64,000 bases of DNA, taken from Flaveria trinervia. Its lineage: Eukaryota > Streptophyta > Magnoliopsida > Asterales > Asteraceae. A program made the position numbers and the translations under genes. The stretch is taken from assembly GCA_025506515.1 (NCBI GenBank), contig CM046457.1, positions 2,717,063-2,781,062 on the forward strand. Reading direction: 5' to 3'. Of the stretch, positions 11,469 through 23,039 are shown piece after piece (positions within the stretch are counted from its first letter, which is position 1; the number at the start of each line of letters is the position of its first letter). The notes beneath the pieces were generated by a model. It was not told where the DNA came from and did not search any database. It was given only the letters and a program-made list of their open reading frames with translations.

Positions 11469-11896
11469 CATCCCTAACCTCCGACCTGCAAAACCCTCCG
11501 ACCACCTAAAATTGGAGAGAAAAAACTTTTTTTCTTCAAATTTCTTTTTTATTTGTTGTAGATTTTCAATTTATGATTGGTTTTGTATGTTAGGGTAAAA
11601 ATCTATCATCTTGTTTGTAGATTTTCATGTTGCAGATTATCATATTTGAAGTTTTTTAGGGTTTTATAAACTTCAAAATTTTTGGTACTTTTAAATAAAT
11701 TGTTTGTTTTAAGCCATGTATATAGTTGATCTGATGTTGTTTGATCAATTTGTGTTATTAGTTTTCTAGGATTTGTAGGGTTTCATGTGTGATCATCTTG
11801 TTTAAGGTATCAAAATGTGTATGCTTGATTTGTTTAAGTTTTATTATGTTGATTTGATGTTGCTTGATTTGTATATGAGAAATTTGTGATTTTGAT

Positions 11897-12446
11897 ATGA
11901 TATTCACGTTCGTATGGGCTGGATGGGAGGGCATTGCGCATGATTCTCGAGTTCTAAAAGAAGTTGCTTTTAACTCGACATCCGACTTTCCTTTCCCCCC
12001 ACCAGGTTCTAAATCATTTTTAATTTTTTATTAGTTACAATATTGTTTTCTTTTGTAATACTTTTTTTACTAACATTGCAGATAAGTATTACCTTTGCGA
12101 TGCTGCGTACACCAACACTCGTGGGTTTATGACTCCATACCGTAGTACGAGGTATTGGTTAGCCGATTTTCGACGACAACGTGCATTAACTAAGGAAGAA
12201 AGATTCAATCATGCTCATGCACAACTTAGAAATGTTATTGAGCGCGCATATGGTGTGTTGAAGGCAAGATTTCCAATCTTAAAGCAAATGGCTCCATTTT
12301 CATTTACAATTCAAAGAGACATAGTTATTGCTTGTTTCACCATTCATAACTTTATACGGAAATGCAACATTCATGATCAGTTGTTTATGGCATACGATGA
12401 GAACACATTGTTTGCAGAAGCACAAGATGGTAACAATGATGGCTAG
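11897..12446 (+). pseudogene. Harbinger-type transposase, C-terminal half, two exons
   Basis: Exon 1 (about 11897-12005) reads the AGWEGIAHDSRVL block, which holds the second catalytic Asp of the DDE_4 nuclease. A GT-AG intron (12006-12081) follows. Exon 2 (12082-12446) reads YYLCDAAYTNTRGFMTPYR, then RNVIERAYGVLKARFPIL, where the Glu is the third catalytic residue, and finally ACFTIHNFIRK. The frame is open across the junction and ends at TAG. The N-terminal half with the first catalytic Asp is absent, so it cannot work alone. Plant host genes of the ALP1/HARBI1 type share this fold, but the flanking inverted repeats mark this one as transposon. Confidence 0.85.
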
Positions 12447-12765
12447 TTTGTTCATGATATAGAATGGGGTTCACAAGGCATTAATTATATGAATAATTAA
12501 CGTAATGAGATAGCTAGTCAGTTAGTTTCAATTGATTAATATTTGAATTACTTTGTAATTGGATATTAGTATGTTGTATTTGAAATATTTTGAGTTTGAA
12601 TTTTAATATGTTGATCATTCACGTACAGTCATTCAGACATCTAACCAAACAGATACATTTTCTTTAGCAAAAAATAATTCAGAAGGATAAAATTGTCATT
12701 TTGTGCAGTCATTCAGAGATTCAACCAAACAACACATTTTTGGTTCAGCACTTACTAGTTCAGAG

Positions 12766-13446
12766 TAGGGGTGTGTTTTTTACCCGAACCCGAATATCAA
12801 ACCCCAAAAAATTAAACCGAACCCAATTAAAAACTAACCCGAGCAACCCAACCCGAATATTACATTACCCCGAACCTGATTTTTATAAATGGTTTGGTCT
12901 TTGGGTTGAGTTTGTAGGATTTGGGTCAACCCGATTAACCCGAATATTAGTTTTTTATTAATTCCAAGATTTATATGTATGTGTGTGTTATGCTATCATT
13001 TACAAGATTTGAAAACATGATTTTCCAAACTTTATATTATATTGTTGTGGTCCAAATTATTATATAAACTTTAAGGATAATTTATATATAATGTCATTTG
13101 ATATTTAAATATGCATAATAAAATGAATGTAAACATGCAAAAACTTTCCGATCAAGATAATAAACAAAATTCTATATTGATAACAATGTTTAATTTCGTA
13201 CATGCATTTTGATCATATATATTGTTTAAACAAACATTTGAGATAACAAATAATTTAAAGCTTATTGGTTTAGTCTACCCGATTACCGATTAACCGACCC
13301 GAATAAACCCGAATATGAAAACCCGAAAACCGATTAAATGTTGTTTATTTGGTTTGGTCTTCGGGTTGATTTACTACACCTAAAAACCCAAGGAACCCGA
13401 CCCAAATAACCCGAAACCCGATTAAAAAACCCGAATGACACCCCTA
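12766..13446. mobile_element. Non-autonomous hAT-like element nested in the Harbinger element
   Basis: The 681-bp block starts TAGGGGTGT and ends ACACCCCTA, a perfect 9-bp terminal inverted repeat. Both ends continue inwards with repeated ACCCGAA-type motifs. It is flanked by the 8-bp direct repeat GTTCAGAG (12758-12765 and 13447-13454), as expected for hAT elements. There is no transposase. It interrupts the right subterminal region of the Harbinger element. Confidence 0.88.
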
Positions 13447-13506
13447 GTTCAGAGCCTCTTAACCATTCAGTACTTAATGATTCAGATCTTACCAAACAAC
13501 CCCTTA

Positions 13507-14015
13507 CTCTATAACAAGCACTTCTTAATGGAAACATTATATAAAAAATCATGTGTTTTTATGCATATTGTTGGTGTACATTTCTTCAAAGTGTGCTTCT
13601 TTTTTTCACTTCACACGCATGTAGAGATTTCAGCAAACAACTCTTCTCTGGCTTCCATCGTTTGGTAGTTCATCGTCCTTAATTTGAAGGTCTAATTGCT
13701 GATCGGCAAACCCAGATGTGTGCTGGCTCATCTCCTTAAATCAGGTTAGGGTTTGTATTACTTTTCTTTTGCTTGATTTGGTGGAGAGTAGGGTTTGGGA
13801 GTGAATGGGAGATTAGGGTTTTGGATCTCTGTAGTTCAGAGCAATCGTAGACCTAGAACACCACTACCATATGTGTACCCCTCTGTCACCAAGACCACCT
13901 TTGCCGGCAAAACTTCCCGATGATGCCACCGGAAACTTCGGCCGTAGGTTTGGCCATCCCAATTCCCCTGAACACAAACCTCCCTTATCTCTGTCACTAC
14001 AGTAATTTCGGTTGG

Positions 14016-14058
<43 letters not shown>

Positions 14059-14918
14059 GTTTGGGGGTTCCCAAAATTGGGTTCATCGTCATCATCATCT
14101 GTCCCTGGTTGGGTTCCACCCTTCGACATCAAGGTAGCACCAATATAAGAAAACATATATTAGAAATTAGTATTAGAATTAAACCTCAATATTGAAGTTA
14201 GATGTAAATCTATGTACAAAAGGTGATGTTGCGTATCAGATTGAAATGCAAGCACATATCCACTTTTTATGTTATGTATTTTTCATATTATTATAAGTCA
14301 CAACTCTTTGTGAATAGCCGTAAGCCTCTGGCCTTTCATTATTCAAAACACGTTGAAGCATTCTCTTAATCACATAAAAAAATATCACTTTGGTTTGGTT
14401 CACTTAAATACTTAAGTTGTGTGTTACCCAAGTTTTTTAAATATTCCTTGAATTGTGGTATGTTGAAAGATGATTCAAGGATTACCTATAGTAATGTGTT
14501 GCCGTATACAAGCCTTAAAATATATGGCCAACACGTGGTTCGGTTAACTTGATTTAAGTTTTCACACGACTTATGTAGTTGTTAATTTTCAGGTTTGAAG
14601 TCAAAAGGTTGGTAGGGAATCGCTTCTTATTTCTAGCTTTGTACAGGTAATGTTACTAAATTTAAGTTTTGGTTTGATTTATTAAATGATAAATATGTGT
14701 AAGGTTCTTACCTTTCTAATATTTTCTTTTGTAAAAATAATCATCTATGGTGTTATGTGCTTTTGCCTTAACTTTAATTGAACATTATGTTTTTTATATG
14801 TATGACAGGTTAAAATACCTTTATTTTTAGGCTCTACTTAACCTATAGTTTACATATGTGAATTAATGTGCATACTATTATCTTTTCAGTAGTTTTTTTC
14901 TTTCATCTAACTTTACAG
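13507..14918. other. Region before the Helitron Rep gene, 5' end of element not found
   Basis: It contains a (ATC)n microsatellite and AT-rich DNA. The 5' terminus of the Helitron should lie here or further left, but no convincing A^TC terminal sequence was recognised. Short open frames with runs of His or Met come from the microsatellite. Confidence 0.5.
14017..14058. repeat. (ATC)n microsatellite
   Basis: There are fourteen tandem ATC triplets. They give poly-His on the plus strand and poly-Met on the minus strand in short open frames without other coding support. Confidence 0.95.
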
Positions 14919-16450
14919 ATGTCGAGTCAAAAGAGGAGACGCTCTTCAACAGACATCCTATCCGATTTGCCTTCAACTTCAAGTCAACCTACTGGTGCAT
15001 CCTTCTATGTAGACAACGGTGACTGTGAAAACGTGTGTGATTTTTGTGGTGCTCTATTTTGGTTGGATGAACGTCTTGCCTCTGGTTCATCCAATGGAAG
15101 GCCTAGGTATAATCAATGTTGTAGAGGAGGACACGTGGCGTTACCATATCCTAGAAAACCTTATACGAGTATTGTGCATCTTTACCAGCAAGAAGATTTC
15201 ATGTTAAACATTTGGGCATATAATTCTATGTTCTCAATGACCTCCTTTGGGGCTAAGGTTGATGATACTGTTAACCAAGGCTCTGGTCCGTATGTCTTCA
15301 AGATTGCCGGTCAGGTTCACCACTGGATTGGTACTTTATGTCCACCACCTGATGAAAGGCCTCGATTCTTGCACATGTATATATATGATACAGAGAATGA
15401 AATCTCCAATAGGCTTCACTCTTTTAGTGTAGAAAAAAATTCCTCTCTAAAAGCTGATACAATAAGCCTTATTCTCTACATTTTGGAAAGATGTAATGAA
15501 TTAGTCAAGCTTTTCCGAACGGCTAGAGATCTGTGTTTGTCAACTGATACGCCATCCTTTAGCATATGTCTTTACGGCTCCCAACCTGCCTTATGCTATG
15601 ACAGACCATCTGGTGGGTGTATCGGTGCCATTGTTACGGACGATAATCCACTGTGTAGCCAGTTCGACATCATTATTCGAAAAAGGGACGGTGGACCACA
15701 ACGTATAACCAAACTCCACCCACTTTATATGTCATTGCAGTACCCATTACTTTTCCCTTATGGCGATAGAGGATGGTCGTCTGATTTGCTATTTCGTAGT
15801 AAAGATGGATCACGTGAAAAGATGACTATCAACAAGTATTATAGCTATTTGTTACATGATCGTTTTAATATATACACATTGCTTGTAAGAGGAGGTCGGC
15901 TATATCAACAGTTCATCGTCGATGCATATGTATGTATTGAGGAGGACCGCCAACATCAAAATGAGTTTCGTACCGAGTTCCTTCAAGGCATACATGATGC
16001 AATTCAACGTGGCGATACCGAAGGCCGTGAGATTGGCAAGCTTACATACCTACCATCATTGTTAATCGGAGGTCCACGATATATGTACAAACATTATCAC
16101 GATGCTTTAGCCATTTGTAGAGTGCATGGCAATCCTCAGTATTTTATTACGTTCACATGTAATGTTAAATGGCCAGAGATTCAAAGGTATATGTCCCAAT
16201 ACCCCTTACTAAAAGCCCAACACCGACCGGACATTATTGCTCGGGTATTTTAGATGAAGGTTAAATCAATGATAAGCTTCTTTAAAAATTCACGACCATT
16301 CGGTGAGGTGGCTGCAGGTATGCCTTTATTTCTTCCCGTGAAACATTAATTATTAGGTAACTTGCCGATGGTGTTTGAACTACTTTGTTGCAGATCTTTA
16401 CACCATTGAGTTTCAAAAAAGGGGCTTGCCTCATCGTCATTTGCTATTAT
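14919..16450 (+). pseudogene. Helitron Rep, N-terminal part
   Basis: Translation from the ATG at 14919, just after a TTACAG that could be a splice acceptor, begins MSSQKRRRSS. It soon gives the N-terminal zinc motif CDFCGALFWLDE followed by CCRGGHVALP. Helitron_like_N motifs follow, such as LHPLYMSLQYPLLFPYG and the GGPRYMYKHYHDALAI stretch. A TAG at 16251 interrupts the frame before MKVKSMISFF. A GT-AG intron (about 16319-16393) leads to GLPHRHLLLW, which contains the His-x-His metal site of the HUH nuclease. Just after this the frame shifts near 16450. I start it at 14919 because the upstream 17 codons look like intron sequence. Confidence 0.83.
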
Positions 16451-17555
16451 GGGAGATGCATGTGAAATTGATAATTTTATATCTGCGGAAATACCAGATC
16501 CTACTAGCGACCCTTATTTATATAGGATTGTCATGGCTCTTATGATACACGGACCGTGCGGAGTTGTGAAGCCAAATTCACCATGTATGGTTTCTGGTAC
16601 CTGCTCTAAGAATTTTCCAAAGGAATATCACAGTCAAACATCATTTGATAATAAAGGATATGTTCATTATAAAAGACGACCAGATGGTTTTAGTGTCAAT
16701 AAGGGAGGTGTTGGAGTAGACAGCAGGTTTGTAGTCCCATACAATCCTGTTCTTTGTCGTAGATTCATGGCTCACATCAATGTGGAGTACTGTGGGTGGA
16801 GCATGCTTATAAAGTATTTATTTAAGTACATATCTAAAGGCGTTGATCGTATACACTATAAAATTACGACCTCACAAGCCACCATCGATGCTAACCCAAG
16901 TAAAGACTCATGTTACCATAATGAAATACAAAACTTCTTTGATGGCAGATTCATATGTCCTCACGAGGCAGCATGGAGAATTTATAATTTCTACATACAT
17001 GATAGAAATCCACCTGTACAAGTACTTGCTGTACACCTAGAAAACTTGCAGAATATTACGTTTAGAGACAATGATCAACTACAGACTGTGAAAGCAAATA
17101 TGTACAATAAGCGCACTACCTTAACCGAATGGTTACGTAATAACTATCAAGATCATAGTGGCTGCCATTTACGCTATTTTGACTATCTAAAGGAATATAG
17201 ATGGCATGCAATATCAAAGTGTTGGATACGACGATCATCAATGAAGACTCCAGCTATTGGGAGGTTAATATATGTGCATCCAAGCTGTGGGGAAACTTTC
17301 TACTTGCGTATGCTATTAGGTTATCAAAAAGGTTGCCAGTCATATGCTTGCATACGGACAGTGAATGGACAACTTTGCCAAACCTTTCGGATTGCATGTG
17401 AAAGATTAGGACTAATAGGAGACGACAAAGAGTGGTCATGTACATTTGATGAGGCATCAAATTGGGCCACTGCTTCCGAGTTGCGATCTTTATTCATCCA
17501 AATGCTTTTATATTGTGAAGTTTCAAATCCTATACATCTATGGACTCAAACCTGA
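16451..17555 (+). pseudogene. Helitron Rep, C-terminal part with catalytic tyrosines
   Basis: After the frameshift the ORF continues with AEIPDPTSDPYLYRIV and the MVSGTCSKNFPKEY block, both conserved in plant Helitron Rep proteins. LIKYLFKYISKG carries the two tyrosines of the Rep active site. The stretch from about 17110 (TLTEWLRNNYQD) to GRLIYVHPSCGETFYLRMLL is the typical linker before the helicase domain. The frame ends at 17555 with TGA and further shifts are needed to reach the helicase. Confidence 0.83.
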
Positions 17556-19207
17556 CATAAGATGGCAGATGATGGACAACGAGTTTATGGGATGACAAAT
17601 GATGATGACAAAAATCAATATGTTCTATACGAATTAGAATTGTTGCTCGTTCAGGTCCCTCTCCGTCATCCTTATCAGAGTTTGGCCTTCCAATGCCTAA
17701 TTCAAGTATGCTACAACGTTTAAAAAACAAATTGCTCATGGAAGAAAAGAATCACGACAGACAAATTTTAGCATCTGAGCATGAATCCTCTCGAGCTCAA
17801 CTAAATGCTCAGCAAAGGCTAATTTATGAACATGTCATTTCTGCTACAACAAGAAATCAACAGATCCTCTCATTCGTCTATGGCCATGGCGGAACTGGTA
17901 AGACATTCTTATGGACAACAATCCTAGCTGCATTACGTTCTGCCGGAAAGGTTGTGCTGGCTGTTGCGGCATCTGGTATTGCATCTTTACTACTACCATC
18001 AGGTCGAACAACACATTCAAGATTCAAAATACCATTGGATCTAACAGATGAATCAATTTGTCATATCAAAAAAGGATCTTATCTAGGCCAGTGTTGAATG
18101 AAACAACACTTATAATCTGGGATGAGGCCCCCATGAATGATCGAAGATGCTATGAATCATTAGACAGGGCACTAAAAGACCTTACAAATAACTCGAATCA
18201 ACCTTTTGGGGGAATCATGTTGCTTGGTGAAGACTTCAGGCAAACACTATCTGTAATACCTAGATCCTCAAAACAACTCTTTTAGCTTCCACATTACCTA
18301 GATCTTATTTGTGGAGACACTTCAAAGTTTACAAACTAACAGAGAATATGCGCTTGCAAAGGCCAAACCTCACTATAGAAAGACAAAATCAGATCTCTAC
18401 ATTCTCATCATGGTTAGTAGCTATAGGAGATGGTGAATTAGGAGTGCATGACGATAACGAACCGACAAACACCAAAAGACTACAAATACCAGCAGAACAC
18501 CTAATACCCTATAACAAAAACGCACTAACATAGCTCATTGAGTTTATATATGATAATGACACATTACAAAATCCATGAGCTATGACATTGTCAACTAAAG
18601 CAATAGTATGCCCTAAAAATAAGACAGTTGATGAGATTAACACAAAGATAATTAGCATCACAAGAGGCTCAATAAGAAGATACATCAGCATTGACTCAAT
18701 TGTTCCTAATCCGGGTACAAATGTTGACATCGAATCTCTATATCCAACTGAGTACCTTAACCTTTTCAACTTCACTGGACTTCCATCTCACACTTTAGAA
18801 CTAAAGGTAGGCGCACCTATCATACTACTCGGAAATCTTAACCCAACGGACGGTCTCAGTAACGGTATAAAATTACACAATTGTTACCAAGAATAATTGA
18901 GGCAGAAATAATGACCGGAAAGGTCATAGGCAAGCGTATTTACTTACCGAAGTTAACTATAATTCATAAAGACAAGGAACTACCTTTTGAATTCAAAAGA
19001 AAACAATTCCCAATAAGGTTATGCTACGCAATGACCATAAACAAAAGTCAAGGCCAGTCATTGGACAAGATTGGTGTTTACTTGCCACATCCAGTTTTTA
19101 CACATGGACAATTATATGTAGCCTTATCAAGAGCAACCACACCGGAATCGCTTAAAATTCTTATTGTTCCGGAGATTGGTGATGACACCAATACAACTAA
19201 AATATAG
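17556..19207 (+). pseudogene. Helitron PIF1-like helicase domain, frameshifted
   Basis: The piece at 17693-18097 reads LNAQQRLIYEHV and the Walker A motif GHGGTGKT. The piece at 18058-18285 has Walker B as IIWDEAPM, then LGEDFRQTLSVIP. 18309-18533 has the LTENMRL motif, 18582-18896 reads the LKVGAPIILLGNLNP block, and 18881-19207 ends with AMTINKSQGQSLD and LYVALSRATT. These are the ordered motifs of a superfamily 1B helicase that unwinds DNA for rolling-circle transposition. At least four frameshifts or stops separate the pieces, so it is not functional. Confidence 0.85.
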
Positions 19208-20419
19208 TGTTTACTGACTTTCTCAATGAAATAAATGCTACTTGCTAACAAAGTTATATACTTACTATTACTTTAGAAAATTAAGTTCAACCATCTACAT
19301 TCTTTCAAATAATATTCTTCACACACACATTATTTGCATATCTTTCACCAATCATACATATTTGACATACATTCTACATGAACAAACTAACAAGCTAACT
19401 ACTAACCTTATGTAGTGCATCAAGAACAGACAAATGTCGTGTAGGCGACTTTGTGACATAAGGCAATGGGAGAAAGCACAGGCAATTGAAATACGAGTTC
19501 TCAAAAAGTGGATACCAATACAAAAAAGAGTGACATGATAACCAAAAGCAATGAGTTATGCTATCAGTTTGTTGACATCCATGTAAGCAACATATCTCTG
19601 TTCATACATTAATTGTGGTTTTTTATGTTCTTATTATGCAATTTGACTCGATTCGAACTAGATCGTAGAAAAAAGTTCTCATATTATGACCGTCACAAAT
19701 TTCATGCAAATATATTTATGGGCCCGCCACTGCAGGTCACCCATGTTTTGACACATGGCATTTTTTTAATTAGGAAGATATATTTTAAGGTTATTTCCGC
19801 CCGCATTTCTTTTATCAAATGGCTATTTTGGATTTTCTCACATAATTAAAACATGGATAAAGTAGGTTGAGATTAGTATTTTAGTTATATATTTCAATGT
19901 TTTTAAACCCAATTATAGATCGAATGAGATAATACGCCAAATATACATGTGTAGTCAACCTTAATGAACCAACATAAACGATCATAAACAAACAACTAAA
20001 ATATCCATTTATGTTGATTCCCTTCTATTAAGAGAGAAAATATTCATGTTGTACTTTTATTGAATAAACGAACTTCCACCACATGCAAATTGCTTTCAAA
20101 ATTCATACATTCACGTACACCTGCCCTCCATTATGATAACATATATGTATGCATTTACTTTGAAAACCAACTCTTTTACTACACTTCTGTACCATTTTGT
20201 CTATCTACAGAAATAATATAAAAATTATATTACTTTAATCGGTTGTCTTTGCCGGTATCGGTTAACAAACAAACCGGGCAAACCTTGCTCTTTCCGAACT
20301 TAGTATCTTGAAATCAACCGATATTATGTTTACAAATAAAGTTTTGTGCTTATTAATACACACAAATGTTGTGTATATATATGTATATGTATATATGTAT
20401 ACATATATCTAAAGTTATG
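19208..20419. other. Helitron spacer between helicase and RPA-like gene
   Basis: AT-rich DNA without recognisable coding similarity. A first exon of the RPA-like gene, carrying its start codon, is expected here but was not identified. A short TA-rich run lies at about 20366-20410. Confidence 0.45.
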
Positions 20420-22873
20420 TGAATACATGGTGATGCCATTGAGGCTACAGCAGATGCAGATGATGTGGAGTACTTTGACTCAATCATACAACTATACGGA
20501 TGCTTCAAAGTTACTAGCTACATATGTACCCGACCACGACCATACATGGCAACCGTCAACCATGCAGCATCACTCATCCTTGGAAGAAAGGTAAAGTTTG
20601 TTCCTCTAAAAAACTCAAATATACCAACTGTTCATTTCAACCTTGCAAGCTATGACTTATTGAAGAAGCGTAATAAGGACAACAAATTGCTTATTGCTTA
20701 CAGGTAAAAACAAATGAATTGGTATTGCCTTTAAAATGATCATACAACACTAGGATAGCAGAATATATAATGATTGGAGAACAGAAGTTATTACTACTAC
20801 ATTAAGAAGTAGTGATGAATTATAATGAGAAAAACAATAAAGAAATGAACTACAATCTATCTATTATAATATAAAATGTTTATTTTTTTATAAAGTTTTT
20901 TTCCATGTCTATTATAAGATTTAAGCTTCACATACTATACAAAAAATATATAAATCATTATATTTACCCACTAACTGCATTACAAATTCATAAATAACTT
21001 GATGCTTTGATTGTTGTATTACGAGCTTTAAATATTGTATATATCTTTTGTTATTTTTTTTATTTTTTGAATTTTAAGCTCGATAATTTTACATCTTTTA
21101 CAATTTAACACCTAAAGTTTCCACTTTTCACCTTCTTCCCTTTTACAACAATATGCAATGCTAAACCAAACAGCTATAAAACAATTTTGTAGATTACATC
21201 GGACGTGTTGAGAACTCACTAAGACCGACAAGTAAGGGTAAAACACTAAGAAAGGTGCTTTTGCAAGACGAATGGTAAGACCACTAAAAGCATAATCTTC
21301 ATCAAACCGTATGATAAATGTCTTACCAAATAAAAATTTTATTGTAGGAAAAACCAAGTAGAAATCACACTATGGCCGGAAATGAGGTACCTTATTGGAG
21401 ATGAAGTGACACCATGGGACATTATTGCTATCACCTCTACAAAAGTGTCTGAATTCAATAGTATGTACCCAAAACACATACATATTTTCAACGCACAACA
21501 TGCTTGCTTATTGCATATATGCTTTCTTTATCCTTGGTATATGTTAAAATTTTAGTATTTGGTATTAAGATTTTGTTAAACAAAAAACCAAGTATCCTAA
21601 GATTAACCATGAAACAAAATGTAAAAATCAAAATATGGACATCTAATCGTATCCCTAAACAGAAATGTTGCAGCTTGAGTCAACATATCTCACAACTACG
21701 ACTATCAACCCAGATCTCCCACAAACAGCAGACCATGTAAACAGGTTCGACATCCAAAATTGAAATTTAACATACTTATTTTAGACCAAACCTTAATCAT
21801 CAACACAAAATTAAAAATTATAACCACCTTATTTGCTAATACCTACAGGCTCAAAGCACTACTTGCTACGCAGATAACAGACACAAGAGAACGACAGATG
21901 ACAATCCACGAACTAAAGCAAAGCAATTTGCTAAATAACCAGGTATGTTAATGCAAGTAAATTGGTTGATCTTTCGAAAAACCAAATAATTCAGAAAAAA
22001 GAAAATATAGACGTTGATGATAGTTTAGTCATTATTATACGAAAGTGCGCCTAATATAATTTGTTAAAATAGGGTTCCATAAACTTCAAATGCCAAGCAA
22101 AGGTCATAGAAATTCAAGCACACAGGGCCTGGTACTATGTTCTATGCTCAAAATGTACAAAGAAGCTCTATCCAGAAAAAGAAGATGGATCGGTGAAATT
22201 TGTCTGTAAAGATGAAGAAGGTGTCATGCCAAACTTTATGTAAGATACACATATTAACATTATTAAAAACTTTATTATCAGATAAATAAACATAAACTTT
22301 GCGATACTTTATTTTCGTATACAACACCAACAAAGCATACATAACCTATAAAAACACAACATGTATTGCGTAAATGCAGTGATAAGTGACTCAACGGGTA
22401 CTACAAACGTCACCTTCTACAACGAAGGCATGACCTCTTTGCTTAACATCCCCTGCGAAGACTTGGTCATGAAAGAACATTGTATAGACTCCAAGAAATT
22501 GCCTCATCAAATGACCTCCATAATTGGTGTGCCGAAGTTACTACACATAACTGTTAGAAATAGCGAACAAATTGTTGTCAACAACGTAACAGAGCCACAA
22601 GCAACATTTGAAGATCAATCAGCCACTTCAGAACCAACTACATTCAACCTACCTCCAGCAACACCCAACCCAAAGTTGAACACAACAAAGAGGCCACAAC
22701 ACGAATCACCAGGTACACCAAACATAATACATACACTATCAACATATATAAGTATCCTCATTATTCACGATTAACGTTATATGAATAAATTTTTTTATTT
22801 TACTCATAAGTCCTTAATCACATCATTAACCGCAGGTACAAGCCAGGAACCAAAAAGAAGCAAGGAATGGTGA
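20420..22873 (+). CDS. Replication protein A large-subunit-like gene of the Helitron, 5' incomplete
   Basis: Eight exons can be read without an internal stop: about 20420-20703, 21193-21274, 21348-21460, 21663-21744, 21849-21942, 22073-22239, 22363-22712 and 22836-22873. They give OB-fold motifs of plant RPA1-like proteins: GDAIEAT, RPRPYMATVNHAASLILG, VEITLWPEM, WDIIAITSTKVSEFN, then the C-terminal domain with WYYVLCSKCTKKLYP, FVCKD and DSTGTTNVTFYNE. CxxC plus one Cys of the zinc ribbon are present; the fourth ligand is not a Cys. It would bind single-stranded DNA. Acceptors and donors are GT-AG, except the acceptor before 22363, which reads AT. No start codon was found. Plant Helitrons commonly carry such a gene, so it is element cargo and not the host RPA gene. 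Confidence 0.7.
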
Positions 22874-23039
22874 ACAACAACATCAAACACTTTTTGTACT
22901 CACCGAGCGTTAAGAAAGTAGCCATAAGTAGCCTAACCTCACTTTTGTAAAAGTTGTACAACTAAAACTACTTTAATAGCTTATGTGACTACAAACTTAG
23001 GAACTTTTATACTCATGATGCGTGAAGTAAGCAGCCACA

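Larger units (their letters stand above)
11020..13503 (+). mobile_element. PIF/Harbinger DNA transposon, truncated transposase
   Basis: The ends are inverted repeats: GGGGCTGTTGGTA on the left and TACCAAACAACCCC on the right, both followed inwards by AAGAGGCT and CATTCAG blocks. TTA lies directly outside both ends (11017-11019 and 13504-13506), the 3-bp duplication typical of PIF/Harbinger. It encodes the C-terminal half of a Harbinger transposase (11897-12446). The first catalytic Asp region and the Myb-like partner ORF are missing, so the copy is non-autonomous. A hAT-like element is inserted near its right end (12766-13446). Confidence 0.88.

Noticed and set aside
11207..11471. Arg/Cys/Gly-rich minus-strand open frames
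   Set aside because: They reflect the GC-rich duplication; two overlapping frames look equally open, with no known motif.
13836..14195. Open frames with poly-His or poly-Met
   Set aside because: These are translations of the ATC microsatellite; flanks show no coding similarity.
20420..22873. Host RPA1 gene
   Set aside because: It is bracketed by Helitron Rep/helicase and the Helitron 3' end and matches the RPA-like cargo type known in plant Helitrons.
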